Shown here: in pieces, positions 16,591 through 25,393 of the stretch
How positions within the stretch are numbered: position 1 is the stretch's first letter
How the letters are laid out: every line of letters starts with the position of its first letter
NCBI RefSeq assembly: GCF_001908185.1
Contig: NZ_LGHM01000028.1
Location: forward strand, 1-64,000
Reading direction: 5' to 3'
Length of the DNA stretch: 64,000 nt
Origin: Bradyrhizobium sp. AS23.2
Lineage (GTDB): Bacteria; Pseudomonadota; Alphaproteobacteria; Rhizobiales; Xanthobacteraceae
Program-made: the position numbers and the translations under genes
The notes under the pieces: generated by a model
Databases searched by the model: none
What the model saw: only the letters and a program-made list of their open reading frames with translations
What the model was told of the DNA's origin: nothing

Positions 16591-16626
16591 GAACCGGCCT
16601 TGGCGCTTTGGCGCCGAGGCCGGTTC
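16591..16626. terminator. Strong hairpin between convergent genes
   Basis: GAACCGGCCTTGGCGC and its near-perfect complement GCGCCGAGGCCGGTTC flank a TTTG loop, 20 bases after the serine hydrolase and 27 bases before the end of the convergent SulP gene. There is no clear T run, so termination on either strand is inferred from position and stem strength. Confidence 0.6.
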
Positions 16627-16653
16627 GCCCACGCTCCAAATCCGGCAAAGGAC

Positions 16654-18375
16654 CTAACCTTCGGTTCGGTCCTCCCAATCGTCCCACTTCACATTGCTGA
16701 TTTCGAGATAGCGAGAAACGGCGACCCCGATGGTTGGGAAGAAATAGTTTTCTCCGAGCTGCGCGAACAAGCCGAATCTTTTCAGCTTGTCCTTGACCGG
16801 ATCCTTGAGCTCCGCAAAGCACAACTCCACGCCCTGCGCGTGCAGTGCCTGATCCAATTCAGCAACCACGTCGCAGGCCGTGACGTCCACACTGGTTACC
16901 GGCTCGGCCGCAATGACCAGCCAGCGCACGGGCGTGGGCGAGCTCTCCACGGCATCCAGGACACGCTCCCTGAAGAATTCAGCGTTGGCGAAGAACAGCG
17001 GCGCGTCCCACCGAAACAGAACCAGCCCGGGGATACGGCGCGCATCCGGATATCTCTTGATGTCGTGATAGCCTTTGACGCCGTCGGCTCGGCCCAGGAC
17101 GGCGGAGTGAGGGCGCCAGCCGTCCCACAGAAACTCGATGATGGCGATTGCGATTGCCAAACCTATTCCCGGAATCACTCCGAGCACCGCGACGCCGACA
17201 AAGCAGACGATCGCCAACCAGAATTCCCACCGCTGAATGCGATAGATTCGTTTGAGGTCGGCGATCTCAATCAGCCCGATCGCCGCGGCAATGACCACGG
17301 CGGCCAATGCCGCACTGGGCAAATGCCGAAGGAGATTGGGTGCAACCAGCAGGAGCGCGGCGATGGCAAGCGCACCGACGACACTGGTGAGCTGAGTCCG
17401 AGCGCCGGCGGCCTCCGCAACCGGTGTACGCGAACTGCTGCTGCTGATCGAGAACCCCTGGAAAAAGCCGGTCGCCAGATTGGCGGCGCCAAGCCCCACC
17501 AGCTCCTGGTTGGGATCGACGCGCGCCCCCAATCTTGCGGCATAGGCGCGTGAAAGCACACTCGTATCGGCAAATGACACCAGCGCGATTGCAGAGCCGC
17601 CGATCAGGACCGGGACCACATCGCCGTAGCTGATCGAGGGAAAGACGAAACCCGGCAACCCCTGAGGCAGAGGACCCACGACCTTCAGGCCGTAAGCCGC
17701 TCCAAGATCCAGTACACCGACAACGACCGTCGCCCCGACAACCGCGATCAGGATGCCCGGGAGCCGCTTGCTGTCCTTGAGAAGCAGGATCACGAGCAAC
17801 GTGGCGAGCCCGACCGCAAACGCGACCCAGTTTGTGCGTCCATCGAGGATCGCACCGCCGATCGCCCATAAGCTCCGCAGCGGCCCTTCGCTCTCGATCG
17901 AGAAGCCGAGGAGCGTCGGCAGTTGGCTGATCAGGACCGTCAACGCGATTCCATTCATATAGCCGTATCGGATCGGCTTGGAGAGAAGCTCGGTGACGAA
18001 GCCCAGGCGCGCGAGACCCGCCAAGATGCAGACCGTTCCCGAAACGATCGCCATCATGCCGGCGAGCGTTGCGGCACGCAGGGGATCGCCGCCGGCCAAC
18101 GGAGTGACAACGCCCAGGATGATCCCCACAAGAGCCGAGTCCGGGCCCAGGACGAGTATGCGGCTTGGACCGAACAGCGCGTAGACCAGCAGCGGCACGA
18201 TCGTCGCGTAAAGACCATAGATGCCAGGCAGGCCCGACGCCACCGCGTAGGCGATTCCCACCGGCACGAGCATTGTCGCCAGGACGATCCCGGCGAAGAT
18301 ATCGTGCGGAAGCCACGCGGCTTCATACTGACGGAGCGTCCTCACCCCCGGGAGCCAGTCGATCGAACGCTTCAT
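16654..18375 (-). CDS. SulP-family sulfate/anion transporter with STAS domain
   Basis: A 573-residue inner-membrane transporter. The N-terminal two thirds contain 10-12 membrane segments with SulP signatures (GLPGIYGLYATIVPLLVYALFGPS and FADTSVLSRAYAARLGARVDPNQELVGLGAANL). The last ~120 residues form a cytoplasmic STAS domain (LVLFRWDAPLFFANAEFFRERV, VTSVDVTACDVVAEL). The family moves sulfate, bicarbonate or other anions by proton/sodium symport. No sulfate-assimilation genes are adjacent, so the anion is uncertain. Confidence 0.9.
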   Translation of the reverse strand: MKRSIDWLPGVRTLRQYEAAWLPHDIFAGIVLATMLVPVGIAYAVASGLPGIYGLYATIVPLLVYALFGPSRILVLGPDSALVGIILGVVTPLAGGDPLRAATLAGMMAIVSGTVCILAGLARLGFVTELLSKPIRYGYMNGIALTVLISQLPTLLGFSIESEGPLRSLWAIGGAILDGRTNWVAFAVGLATLLVILLLKDSKRLPGILIAVVGATVVVGVLDLGAAYGLKVVGPLPQGLPGFVFPSISYGDVVPVLIGGSAIALVSFADTSVLSRAYAARLGARVDPNQELVGLGAANLATGFFQGFSISSSSSRTPVAEAAGARTQLTSVVGALAIAALLLVAPNLLRHLPSAALAAVVIAAAIGLIEIADLKRIYRIQRWEFWLAIVCFVGVAVLGVIPGIGLAIAIAIIEFLWDGWRPHSAVLGRADGVKGYHDIKRYPDARRIPGLVLFRWDAPLFFANAEFFRERVLDAVESSPTPVRWLVIAAEPVTSVDVTACDVVAELDQALHAQGVELCFAELKDPVKDKLKRFGLFAQLGENYFFPTIGVAVSRYLEISNVKWDDWEDRTEG

Positions 18376-18688
18376 TGGCAGTCACTCCCAAGCCCCGATC
18401 GTGCTTTTCAGCGACGCATAATGGGTGTCCGCGACCAGCGGACTGGAAGCCACTATAGGCCAAATGCGCATGGCATGTTGCCCGGCGCAGCGATCGAGCG
18501 ATCTGCCGTGTCTCTTGCGGATCGCGATCGGCATGGCCTGAGGCGCAGACGCACGCGACCGCGCTGCAAAATCCCCTTCTTTGAACTGCTCTCTGGATGC
18601 GAAAATCATGGCACGACCCAAATCCTGCCCGTATGGTCTGGCAAAATCATAATCCGGCGCTGCTGCGCTGGAACCGGGACGCCCGCGT
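18376..18688. other. 313-bp divergent intergenic region
   Basis: This region separates the SulP gene from the sensor kinase and should hold both promoters. No convincing -35/-10, sigma-54 or EcfG motif, repeat or RNA structure was recognised. GGAAC followed by CGTT occurs near 18670-18689, but with a spacer of only ten bases. Confidence 0.4.
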
Positions 18689-20197
18689 TTGTCAAAGCTC
18701 ACTCTGCCGGTCCGGCTCGCTCTCCTGGTCACGGGAACGATGTTGCCGTTGATCATCTTCGCCGTCGGCCTCGCCTACTCCAACTATCGCCAGGACCGCA
18801 GCGACGCGACACGGCGGGTGCTGGAGACGGTGCGAAGCATGCGCCTCGTGCTCGACTCCGAGGTGCAGCGGATGACAGGCGGCTTGCAGGTGCTGGCGCT
18901 CAGCGACTCCTTGCGCAGCGGTGACTTCGACGGCTTCCGTCGCCTCGCAACCGGCTTCATCAGCCAATACGGCGAGGACAGCGTCCTGCTGTTGGCTGAC
19001 AGGTCGGGGAATCAGCTGTTTTCGACCGTCACGACCGAGACGGCGAGCCTCCCGCCGCGCAACAATCGCGAGATCGTTGAGCGGGTGTTCGCCAGCAAGA
19101 CGCCGCAGTTCTCCGATCTGTTCACCGGATCGACCAAGAAGCGGCCTATCGTCACGGTCGAAGTCCCCGTGCTGCGTAACGGCGAGGTCGTCTACACGCT
19201 CTCATTCAGCCCGCCGATCGACATCTTCCAGCACCTGATCGAGCGGCAGCGCCCCGACGAGCAATGGACGGTGTCGCTGCTGGACAGCAAGGGCGTCGTG
19301 TTCGCGCGCGTCCCCAATCCGAATGAAACGTTCGGCAAGCAGGCGTCGCCGTCGCTCTATGAGACGATGTTTCGCGCGCCCGAGGCGGCCCTGTCGAGTG
19401 TCTCGCTCGACTGCATTGCACTTGCCTCGGCCTATGCCCGGTCGCTGCTGACCGGTTGGACCGTCGCGGCCGGCGTCACCGAGAGCTCGCTGATCGCCCC
19501 GCTCTGGCGCAACATTGCGATCACCAGCCTGATCGGCGGCATCCTGCTGCTGGTCGGCCTGACCTTCGCGGTGCGGATGGCGACCGCGATCGCGCGCGGC
19601 GAGATGCTGCACAATCTGCTGATCGAGGAGCTCAACCATCGCGTCAAGAACACGCTGGCCTTGATGCAGGCGATCGCGGTGCAGACCTTCCGCAGCGCCA
19701 GCCGCGACGAACGGACCAAATTCGAGGGCCGGCTCGGCGCACTTGCCGAAGCGCATAATCTCCTGAGCCAGGAAAAATGGCAGGGCTCCGAGCTGAGGGA
19801 CGTCATTGTGCGCGTGCTCGAGCCATTCCTGCTCACAAATCCCGATCGCATCCGGATGGCCGGCCCCGCGGTGCCGCTGTCGCCGCGGCTTGCCGTGGTG
19901 CTGTCGATGATCGTGCACGAGATCGCCACCAACGCCGCGAAATATGGCGCGCTGTCCAACGAGACCGGCCGGGTGACGCTGGAGTGGGATGTCATTGCCG
20001 CCACACCGAAGCCGCGGCTGCGGCTGATCTGGACCGAGATCGGCGGCCCATTGGTGACAGCGCCGGTGCAGCGTGGCTTCGGCTCGCGCATGATCGAGCG
20101 CAGTGCGCGCGACCAGCTCGGCGGTGAGGCGACCGTCGACTTCCTGCCGCGCGGCGTAGTCTGCACGGTGATTTGCGCGCTGGACGAGGCGCGGTGA
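18689..20197 (+). CDS. Membrane-bound HWE/HisKA_2-type sensor histidine kinase
   Basis: A 502-residue kinase. A membrane segment at about residues 8-30 and another at about 276-296 bracket a periplasmic Cache-like sensor domain. The dimerisation/phosphoacceptor helix contains LIEELNHRVKNTLALMQAI with phospho-His at 317, typical of the HWE/HisKA_2 group. The ATPase domain has the N box MIVHEIATNAAKYGALS and a G box at RGFGSRMIERS. The start is TTG at 18689, the best available because the first membrane segment follows at once. No response regulator is adjacent; in alphaproteobacteria such kinases often feed PhyR-type general stress signalling (inference). Confidence 0.85.
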   Translation: MSKLTLPVRLALLVTGTMLPLIIFAVGLAYSNYRQDRSDATRRVLETVRSMRLVLDSEVQRMTGGLQVLALSDSLRSGDFDGFRRLATGFISQYGEDSVLLLADRSGNQLFSTVTTETASLPPRNNREIVERVFASKTPQFSDLFTGSTKKRPIVTVEVPVLRNGEVVYTLSFSPPIDIFQHLIERQRPDEQWTVSLLDSKGVVFARVPNPNETFGKQASPSLYETMFRAPEAALSSVSLDCIALASAYARSLLTGWTVAAGVTESSLIAPLWRNIAITSLIGGILLLVGLTFAVRMATAIARGEMLHNLLIEELNHRVKNTLALMQAIAVQTFRSASRDERTKFEGRLGALAEAHNLLSQEKWQGSELRDVIVRVLEPFLLTNPDRIRMAGPAVPLSPRLAVVLSMIVHEIATNAAKYGALSNETGRVTLEWDVIAATPKPRLRLIWTEIGGPLVTAPVQRGFGSRMIERSARDQLGGEATVDFLPRGVVCTVICALDEAR

Positions 20198-20213
20198 ACG
20201 GGGGACATCGACG

Positions 20214-21347
20214 ATGAAGATCACCCATGTGCGCACGCACATCCTCGAAGCAAAGCTCTCGCAGCCCTTCGCCTATTCGCGTGCCTGGTACGATACGCGC
20301 ACCGCGATGCTGGTCGAAATCGAATCCGACACGGGACTGACCGGCTGGGGTGAATGCTACGGGCCGGCGCGAATGACGGCGGCGGTGGTGCGCAGCGTTG
20401 CGCCCTGGCTGATCGGCGAGGATCCGCTGCGCACCGACGTGTTGTGGCAGATGGTCTACGCACGCTTGCGCGATCACGGCCAGAAGGGCGTCGTCATCCA
20501 GGGGCTGAGCGGCATCGACATTGCGCTGTGGGACATCAAGGGCAAGCATTTCGGCGTGCCCGCGCACCAGCTTCTCGGCGGCGCTGCGCGCAACGAGGTG
20601 CAGGCCTATGCGACCGGTCTCTACCGGCGCAAGTCCGGTGATCCGCTCAAATACCTGGCGGAGGAAGCGGCCGGTTACGCCGCCGAAGGCTTCCGTGCCG
20701 TGAAGCTGAAGGTCGGCTTCGGCATCGCGGAGGATGCCGCGGTCACGCGCGCGGTGCGCGAGGCGATCGGTCCCGACGTTGCATTGATGGTCGATGCGAA
20801 CCACGCCTATGACGCGGTCGCGGCGATCCGGCTCGGCCGCATGATCGAACGCCACGACATCGGATGGTTCGAGGAGCCGGTGCCGCCGGAGGATGTCGCG
20901 GGATATCGCGCGGTGCGATCCGCGCTCTCCATTCCGATCGCCGGCGGCGAGTGCGAATTCACCCGCTTCGGCTTCCGCGACCTGTTCGCCTCGCATGCGC
21001 TCGACATCGCCCAGCCCGACACCTGCGCGGCCGGTGGCCTCTCCGAATGCAGGAAGATTGCCGACATGAGCGAAGCCTTCGGCATCCGCTACAATCCGCA
21101 TGTCTGGGGCAGCGGGATTGCGATCGCGGCCTCGCTCCAGCTCCTCGCCGTGCTGCCATCGCACACGCCTAGCTCGCTTGCGCCGCTCGAGCCGATGCTC
21201 GAGTTCGACCGCACCGAGCATCCGATCCGGCAGGCGATCTTGAAAGAACCGATCGAGCACGAGAACGGCGTCGTTCGCATTCCCGACGGCCCCGGTCTCG
21301 GCATCGAGATCGACCGCAAGGCGCTCGCACGTTTCGCGACGAATTAA
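20214..21347 (+). CDS. Mandelate racemase/muconate lactonizing enzyme family protein
   Basis: A 377-residue enolase-superfamily enzyme. The capping domain is followed by a barrel with Lys164-x-Lys166 (VKLKVGFG), metal ligands Asp194 (VDANHAYD), Glu220 (WFEEP) and Glu246 (AGGECEF), an Asp in LDIAQPDTCAAGG, and a His in RYNPHVWGSGI. The Lys-x-Lys plus His-Asp dyad places it in the mandelate racemase subgroup, most members of which dehydrate acid sugars or racemise alpha-hydroxy acids. It starts 16 bases after the kinase gene and may be cotranscribed with it. Confidence 0.88.
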   Translation: MKITHVRTHILEAKLSQPFAYSRAWYDTRTAMLVEIESDTGLTGWGECYGPARMTAAVVRSVAPWLIGEDPLRTDVLWQMVYARLRDHGQKGVVIQGLSGIDIALWDIKGKHFGVPAHQLLGGAARNEVQAYATGLYRRKSGDPLKYLAEEAAGYAAEGFRAVKLKVGFGIAEDAAVTRAVREAIGPDVALMVDANHAYDAVAAIRLGRMIERHDIGWFEEPVPPEDVAGYRAVRSALSIPIAGGECEFTRFGFRDLFASHALDIAQPDTCAAGGLSECRKIADMSEAFGIRYNPHVWGSGIAIAASLQLLAVLPSHTPSSLAPLEPMLEFDRTEHPIRQAILKEPIEHENGVVRIPDGPGLGIEIDRKALARFATN

Positions 21348-21494
21348 GGCACACTCAAAAAAGGGGCGCGTCCGCTTTGTTCTCGAAGACGACGTTGAGA
21401 CCGACATGGCTGCGCGTCGGCGTTGGACCCCACACGCGACATCGCAGGCTTATCCTGATATGAAAAGCCCGCTAGCTGGGATGGCCTCACCGAT

Positions 21495-21755
21495 ATGAGA
21501 AAAATCTACACATCCGTTGATCTTCCCAACGACGCCGGCCGGCTGGTCATCTTTGAGTGGGGCTCGGGTTCTAAGCCCGAGAAAAACTTGGTGTGTTTTG
21601 AACCTGACGGGCGCGTGAGGTGGAAGGCGAAGCTTCCAACGAGCGACGCAGGCGATTGCTTCGTCGGTGTAGCCCTTGAAGGTGATTTAATCCGAGCCAA
21701 CAGCATGAGTAGTTATTCCGTTTGGCTCGATCCCCGAACAGGTGACGCGGTGTGA
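21495..21755 (+). CDS. Hypothetical protein, 86 residues
   Basis: A small, acidic, soluble protein that I do not recognise. It has a beta-strand-rich pattern (LVIFEWGSG, NLVCFEPDGRVRWKAKLP, YSVWLDPRTGDAV). The phrase DGRVRWKAKLP resembles a single blade of PQQ- or WD-like propellers, as in short conserved hypothetical proteins. It has an ATG start, and base composition drops below the neighbourhood (AT-rich flanks), which could mean recent acquisition. There are no functional clues from the neighbours. Confidence 0.5.
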   Translation: MRKIYTSVDLPNDAGRLVIFEWGSGSKPEKNLVCFEPDGRVRWKAKLPTSDAGDCFVGVALEGDLIRANSMSSYSVWLDPRTGDAV

Positions 21756-21886
21756 ACACACTTCACAAAATGACGGGTTGCTTCGCTTCTGATCGGATGT
21801 CCGCGTCGGATCAAACGCCGGCGATGATCACCGAACCAGGCGACTTCCGCTTTACTCCCGGAAGCCGCCATTATGAGTAGTGTGAA

Positions 21887-22618
21887 CTACCCGATCGTCT
21901 GCAGCGCCGGGAACGTCTCCAGCAGCCAGATGCTCACATTCGAGACCGCGCCGGTGAGAAAGCCGATGCCGGTGACCACCATCAAGACGCCCATGGCGCG
22001 CTCGACATTGACGAGGTGGCCCTTCATGCGCGCGAACAGTTTTGAGAACTGCTCGATCATCAGGGCTGCGATCAGGAAGGGAATGCCGAGGCCCGCGGAG
22101 TAGACCGCGAGCAGGCCCGCGCCCTTGGTCACCGTCGCTTCGGCCGCGGCGATCGAGAGGATCGCGGCGAGGATCGGGCCGATGCAGGGGGTCCAGCCGA
22201 AGGCGAAGGCGAGCCCCATCACATAGGCGCCCCAGAGGCCGACGGGCTTGGGAATCGGCAGCCGTCCTTCGCGCATCAAAAGGCCGATCCGGGTCAGTCC
22301 CAGGAAGTGCAAGCCCATGATGATGATGACGACGCCGGCGAGGATCGAGAGCTCGGCCGACCACGCGCGGATCAGCCCGCCGACTAGCGAGGCGCTCGCG
22401 CCGAGCGCCACGAACACCGTGGAGAAGCCAAGCACGAACAGCAGCGCCGACATCATGATCGCGCGCTTGGAGGCCGAGGCCGGCTCCTCGCTCTCTACAT
22501 GCTCGATCGTCGCACCCGTCAGATAGATCAGATAGGGCGGAACCAGGGGGAGAACGCAGGGGGAGAGGAAGCTGACGAGGCCGGCAATCAGCGCCGCCGG
22601 GATCGAAACATTTTGCAT
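21887..22618 (-). CDS. ccdA: CcdA/DsbD-like thiol-disulfide transmembrane protein
   Basis: A 243-residue inner-membrane protein with six predicted membrane segments in two homologous halves. Each half carries the redox cysteine seen in CcdA: FLSPCVLPLVPPYL in segment 1 and GWTPCIGPILAAIL in segment 4. CcdA passes electrons from cytoplasmic thioredoxin across the membrane to keep apocytochrome c and other periplasmic thiols reduced. That fits an organism with c-type-rich cbb3 oxidase, although no ccm genes are adjacent. The start at 22618 (MQNVSIPAAL) precedes the first membrane segment. Confidence 0.88.
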   Translation of the reverse strand: MQNVSIPAALIAGLVSFLSPCVLPLVPPYLIYLTGATIEHVESEEPASASKRAIMMSALLFVLGFSTVFVALGASASLVGGLIRAWSAELSILAGVVIIIMGLHFLGLTRIGLLMREGRLPIPKPVGLWGAYVMGLAFAFGWTPCIGPILAAILSIAAAEATVTKGAGLLAVYSAGLGIPFLIAALMIEQFSKLFARMKGHLVNVERAMGVLMVVTGIGFLTGAVSNVSIWLLETFPALQTIG

Positions 22619-22745
22619 GATGCAGTCGGAGCCATCTCGGGCGCCGGTAAGCGCGCGGGGATTGCGCGCGGCCCGGAGCCGAACCGGCTCTGGTGTAGCC
22701 GATGCATGAGAATGCGCAACAGAGGCGCACAAAACCAAGGCTCCT

Positions 22746-22781
22746 CCCGATGCCGTCTGCGATCACAGATGCGGCATCGGG
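22746..22781. terminator. Inverted repeat CCCGATGCCG..CGGCATCGGG
   Basis: A perfect 10-bp inverted repeat lies about 40 bases after the end of the small minus-strand gene at 22824-23090 and before the ccdA start. It is probably that gene's transcript end. There is no strong T run. Confidence 0.45.
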
Positions 22782-22823
22782 ACGCGCACAAATCTCGCCA
22801 AAAAGCGAGGCTCGGCGGCGCGG

Positions 22824-23090
22824 CTACTTCACCACGCGGAGCAGCGGACGCCGGGGCTGGTCCTGCGTCTGCTTGGAGGGGGACTGCGGTTCGCTCACGG
22901 CGCGCCGCAGCATTTCGTCGCACAGTGCCTTGAGATCGGCATCGTCTATCCCTTTGAGCTTCATCCGCACGTCGAGGATGACGATGGACAGCAGTTCGGC
23001 CGACTCACGGTTGTTGATCTCGTTGAGGACCTTGCGGCACCCCTCGAGCGTCTCAAGCACCGACTGCAACTGTTCGTCTGAATGCGACAC
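22824..23090 (-). CDS. Hypothetical protein, 88 residues
   Basis: A small predicted all-helical soluble protein (LQSVLETLEGCRKVLNEINN, ALCDEMLRRAVSE) with a basic, disordered tail rich in Gln/Pro/Arg ending RRPLLRVVK. No motif or family is recognised. The heptad-like spacing of Leu and Ile suggests a short coiled coil. It sits alone between ccdA and a non-coding region. Confidence 0.55.
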   Translation of the reverse strand: MSHSDEQLQSVLETLEGCRKVLNEINNRESAELLSIVILDVRMKLKGIDDADLKALCDEMLRRAVSEPQSPSKQTQDQPRRPLLRVVK

Positions 23091-23562
23091 CGGCGTTCTT
23101 TCCGTTAATTCGGCCTGTGAGACGTGTTTGTGGTGATCCCCTCGGCCCCCATGGAGGGCTCAGGATAGCACGAGGCCATTGCGCCTCTGAACATCATTTC
23201 AGCGTGTTTCTGCGTTGAAACCAGGGTTCCGGCGACGACACGACATCGGCTCTTTTCGAAACGGACGGGGTTAGAACGCGTGGCGCGCTGAGATTGATCC
23301 GCTCCAAAAGACGGCGCCGGCTCAAGCGCAAGGACGTCGACTGCGGACAGCGCCGACAATCCCGCAGCCATTTTACGGCTCGCAACGGAACTCACGCGAC
23401 ACCCCTCATCCAGGCGATGGTCCGCCCGATTCCCAACCTTGGCGGCATTTAGATACCACCCACGAGACAGCAAGGATGGCGTTCAAAACTCGCCGATCCC
23501 CAACCCGCCGTGGTTGTGGTTTGCGCCAGATTCTGCCAGTTTAGCGCCCCGAAGGGACTTGT
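23091..23562. other. 472-bp region without a convincing gene
   Basis: This gap separates a minus-strand hypothetical gene from the LysR-type regulator and must hold both promoters. A 122-codon minus-strand frame exists (23105-23473) but has no recognisable domain, no ribosome binding site and an unremarkable composition. No repeat or strong promoter motif was seen. Confidence 0.4.
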
Positions 23563-24612
23563 ATGCACTCCTTGGCGGAAAGAGGCGTTCCACTGGAGGA
23601 ACGCCCAAAGACAAATATCAGCGGCCTCTCCGATTGGGATGCGGCCCGTATCTTTTTGGAAGTCGTCCGCTGCGGCAGTTTCCGCTCGGCGGCCGAGCGC
23701 CTGTCCCTGTCGATCAACGCTGTCCGCCGCCGGATCGATGATTTCGAGCGCCAGACCGGCACCACCCTGTTCACCCGTGACGTCCACGGCACGCATCTGA
23801 CCGACGAGGGCGCGCTGGTGGTCTCCGCCGTCGAGCAGATGGAGGCCGCCGCCTTCGACGTCCTGCGCGCCAGCGATTCCACGGCCAATGCGCTGTCGGG
23901 CGAGGTCCGCGTCGCCGTGACCGAGGGACTCGGAACGTTCTGGCTCGCCCCGCGCCTGGTCGAATTCCAGCAGGCCTATCCCAAGATCCTGGTCGACCTG
24001 CACTGCGCGATGCGCTCGGCTGACGTCTCCCGCCACGAGGCCGACGTCGCCATCCACCTGTCGCGGCCCTCGGCGCTCGACGTCAAGCTGGTGCGGCTCG
24101 GCCGCATGCATCTGATGTTCTGGGCCTCGAAGCAGTATGTCGAGAAACATGGCGCGCCGCAGTCGGCGGCCGAATTGATCAAGCACCGCCTCGTGCTGCA
24201 ATTCGCCGACCAGCTCGCCGCCAAGGAAACCTTTGAGAGCTTTTTCCCGGGCGTTCCGGAACGTGACCTTCTGGTCATGAAGACCAACGTCTCGAGCGCC
24301 AACTACTGGGCTGTCGCGAACGGCGCCGGGATAGGCGTATTCCCGAGCTACGCGATTGCGCTTGGCGGGAAGCTGATTCCACTGGAGGTCGAGTTGAACC
24401 GACCGCTGGATATCTGGTTGTCCTACCACCCGGGTAGCGGCCGGATTCCACGCGTGCGGCACATGATTGACTGGCTCATCGACGCTTTCAATCCGGCCCG
24501 CTTCCCGTGGTTTAAGGAAGAGTTCGTGCATCCGCATGAATTCAAGGACTCGTATATGGGCGAACCCCTGACCCAGCTCTTCGGGGGATTTTCAACCGAA
24601 GAACAACGGTGA
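23563..24612 (+). CDS. LysR-family transcriptional regulator
   Basis: A 349-residue regulator. The winged HTH spans about residues 25-85 (WDAARIFLEVVRCGSFRSAAERLSLSINAVRRRIDDFERQTG), followed by a linker helix and a periplasmic-binding-like effector domain (GEVRVAVTEGLGTFWLAPRL). It has a longer C-terminal tail than usual (FVHPHEFKDSYMGEPL...). Its stop overlaps a GTG of the next gene, so the XRE regulator downstream is probably coupled. The target genes are not evident. Confidence 0.88.
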   Translation: MHSLAERGVPLEERPKTNISGLSDWDAARIFLEVVRCGSFRSAAERLSLSINAVRRRIDDFERQTGTTLFTRDVHGTHLTDEGALVVSAVEQMEAAAFDVLRASDSTANALSGEVRVAVTEGLGTFWLAPRLVEFQQAYPKILVDLHCAMRSADVSRHEADVAIHLSRPSALDVKLVRLGRMHLMFWASKQYVEKHGAPQSAAELIKHRLVLQFADQLAAKETFESFFPGVPERDLLVMKTNVSSANYWAVANGAGIGVFPSYAIALGGKLIPLEVELNRPLDIWLSYHPGSGRIPRVRHMIDWLIDAFNPARFPWFKEEFVHPHEFKDSYMGEPLTQLFGGFSTEEQR

Positions 24613-24617
24613 GAAGT

Positions 24618-25010
24618 ATGAAAGCAGCGGCGAAGAGAATGAAGCAGCGCAGTGCCGGCAAGCCCGACATTGAGCTTGGCAAACGAATCCGTTTGCGGCG
24701 TGTCGAGATGAAGATCTCGCAGGCCGAGCTGGGCGAGAAGCTCGGCGTCAGCTTCCAGCAGGTCCAGAAATACGAGAAGGGCGTCAATCGCGTCGGCGCG
24801 GCTCGGCTTCAGCAGATCGCCTCCGCCCTCGATGTGCCGGTGACCTTCTTCTATGACGGAGACAACAAGGCGCGCGAAGTCGAGAGCCTGCTCTTCCTCG
24901 ACTCGGCCTTCAGCCTCCGCCTGCTGCGCGCCTACAGCAAGATCAAGGATCAGACGGTGCAGCGTCAGCTCGTCTCGCTGATGGAATCGATCGCAGCGAA
25001 CGAAGGCTGA
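24618..25010 (+). CDS. XRE-family regulator (PraR/PhrR-like)
   Basis: A 130-residue DNA-binding protein. The Cro/C1-type HTH is at about residues 20-75 (LGKRIRLRRVEMKISQAELGEKLGVSFQQVQKYEKGVNRVGAARL), followed by FFYDGDN and a short helical C-terminal domain. The order matches rhizobial PraR/PhrR regulators, which control biofilm, attachment and quorum-sensing genes (family knowledge; the target is inferred). The start is ATG 24618; GTG 24609 overlaps the LysR stop and is the alternative. Confidence 0.82.
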   Translation: MKAAAKRMKQRSAGKPDIELGKRIRLRRVEMKISQAELGEKLGVSFQQVQKYEKGVNRVGAARLQQIASALDVPVTFFYDGDNKAREVESLLFLDSAFSLRLLRAYSKIKDQTVQRQLVSLMESIAANEG

Positions 25011-25139
25011 GCCGATCGGCGCCCTGGCCCTTGCGGCCAATGTTCAATCCACCGCGTCACGGGGGCGCGGCCGGGTTGAACGAGAGCTACTGGATCAGAT
25101 CTGGGCCCGCGCGCTTTCCGCGCGTGTCCTTCGGTTGTC

Positions 25140-25166
25140 GGGGTGGCTTGGCCGCCCCTTTTTTTT
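25140..25166 (+). terminator. Rho-independent terminator after the LysR-XRE pair
   Basis: GGGGTGGC-TTG-GCCGCCCC forms an 8-bp stem (one T-G pair) followed by eight T. It lies 130 bases after the XRE stop. Confidence 0.85.
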
Positions 25167-25226
25167 GGCCATTTGCCCGCGATTTTCGCGAACCCATCCC
25201 GGCCCTGTCGCGACCCAATCGAAAGC

Positions 25227-25252
25227 CTCCGCGCCGGACGCGCGGAGTTTTT
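25227..25252 (+). terminator. Second terminator-like hairpin
   Basis: CTCCGCGC-CGGAC-GCGCGGAG is a perfect 8-bp stem followed by TTTTT. It may be a backup terminator for the regulator pair or end a small untranslated RNA lying between the two hairpins. Confidence 0.65.
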
Positions 25253-25393
25253 GATTCGCCGTGCTTAATGGGACCTCAACCCTGATGCGTTAAATTCCCG
25301 GCGATTTTATCGATCGGCGCATCCGGCACGGCGGCCGGGAATTGCCAATGCGGGTGCCCGTCCGGGCCTTGTCCTCATGGGAAAATGGGTCAC

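Noticed and set aside
18669..18689. GGAAC...CGTT before the sensor kinase as an EcfG promoter
   Set aside because: The spacer is only ten bases; functional EcfG promoters need about 16-17.
23105..23473. A 122-codon minus-strand frame between the hypothetical gene and the LysR regulator
   Set aside because: No ribosome binding site, no domain, and a composition like translated non-coding DNA.
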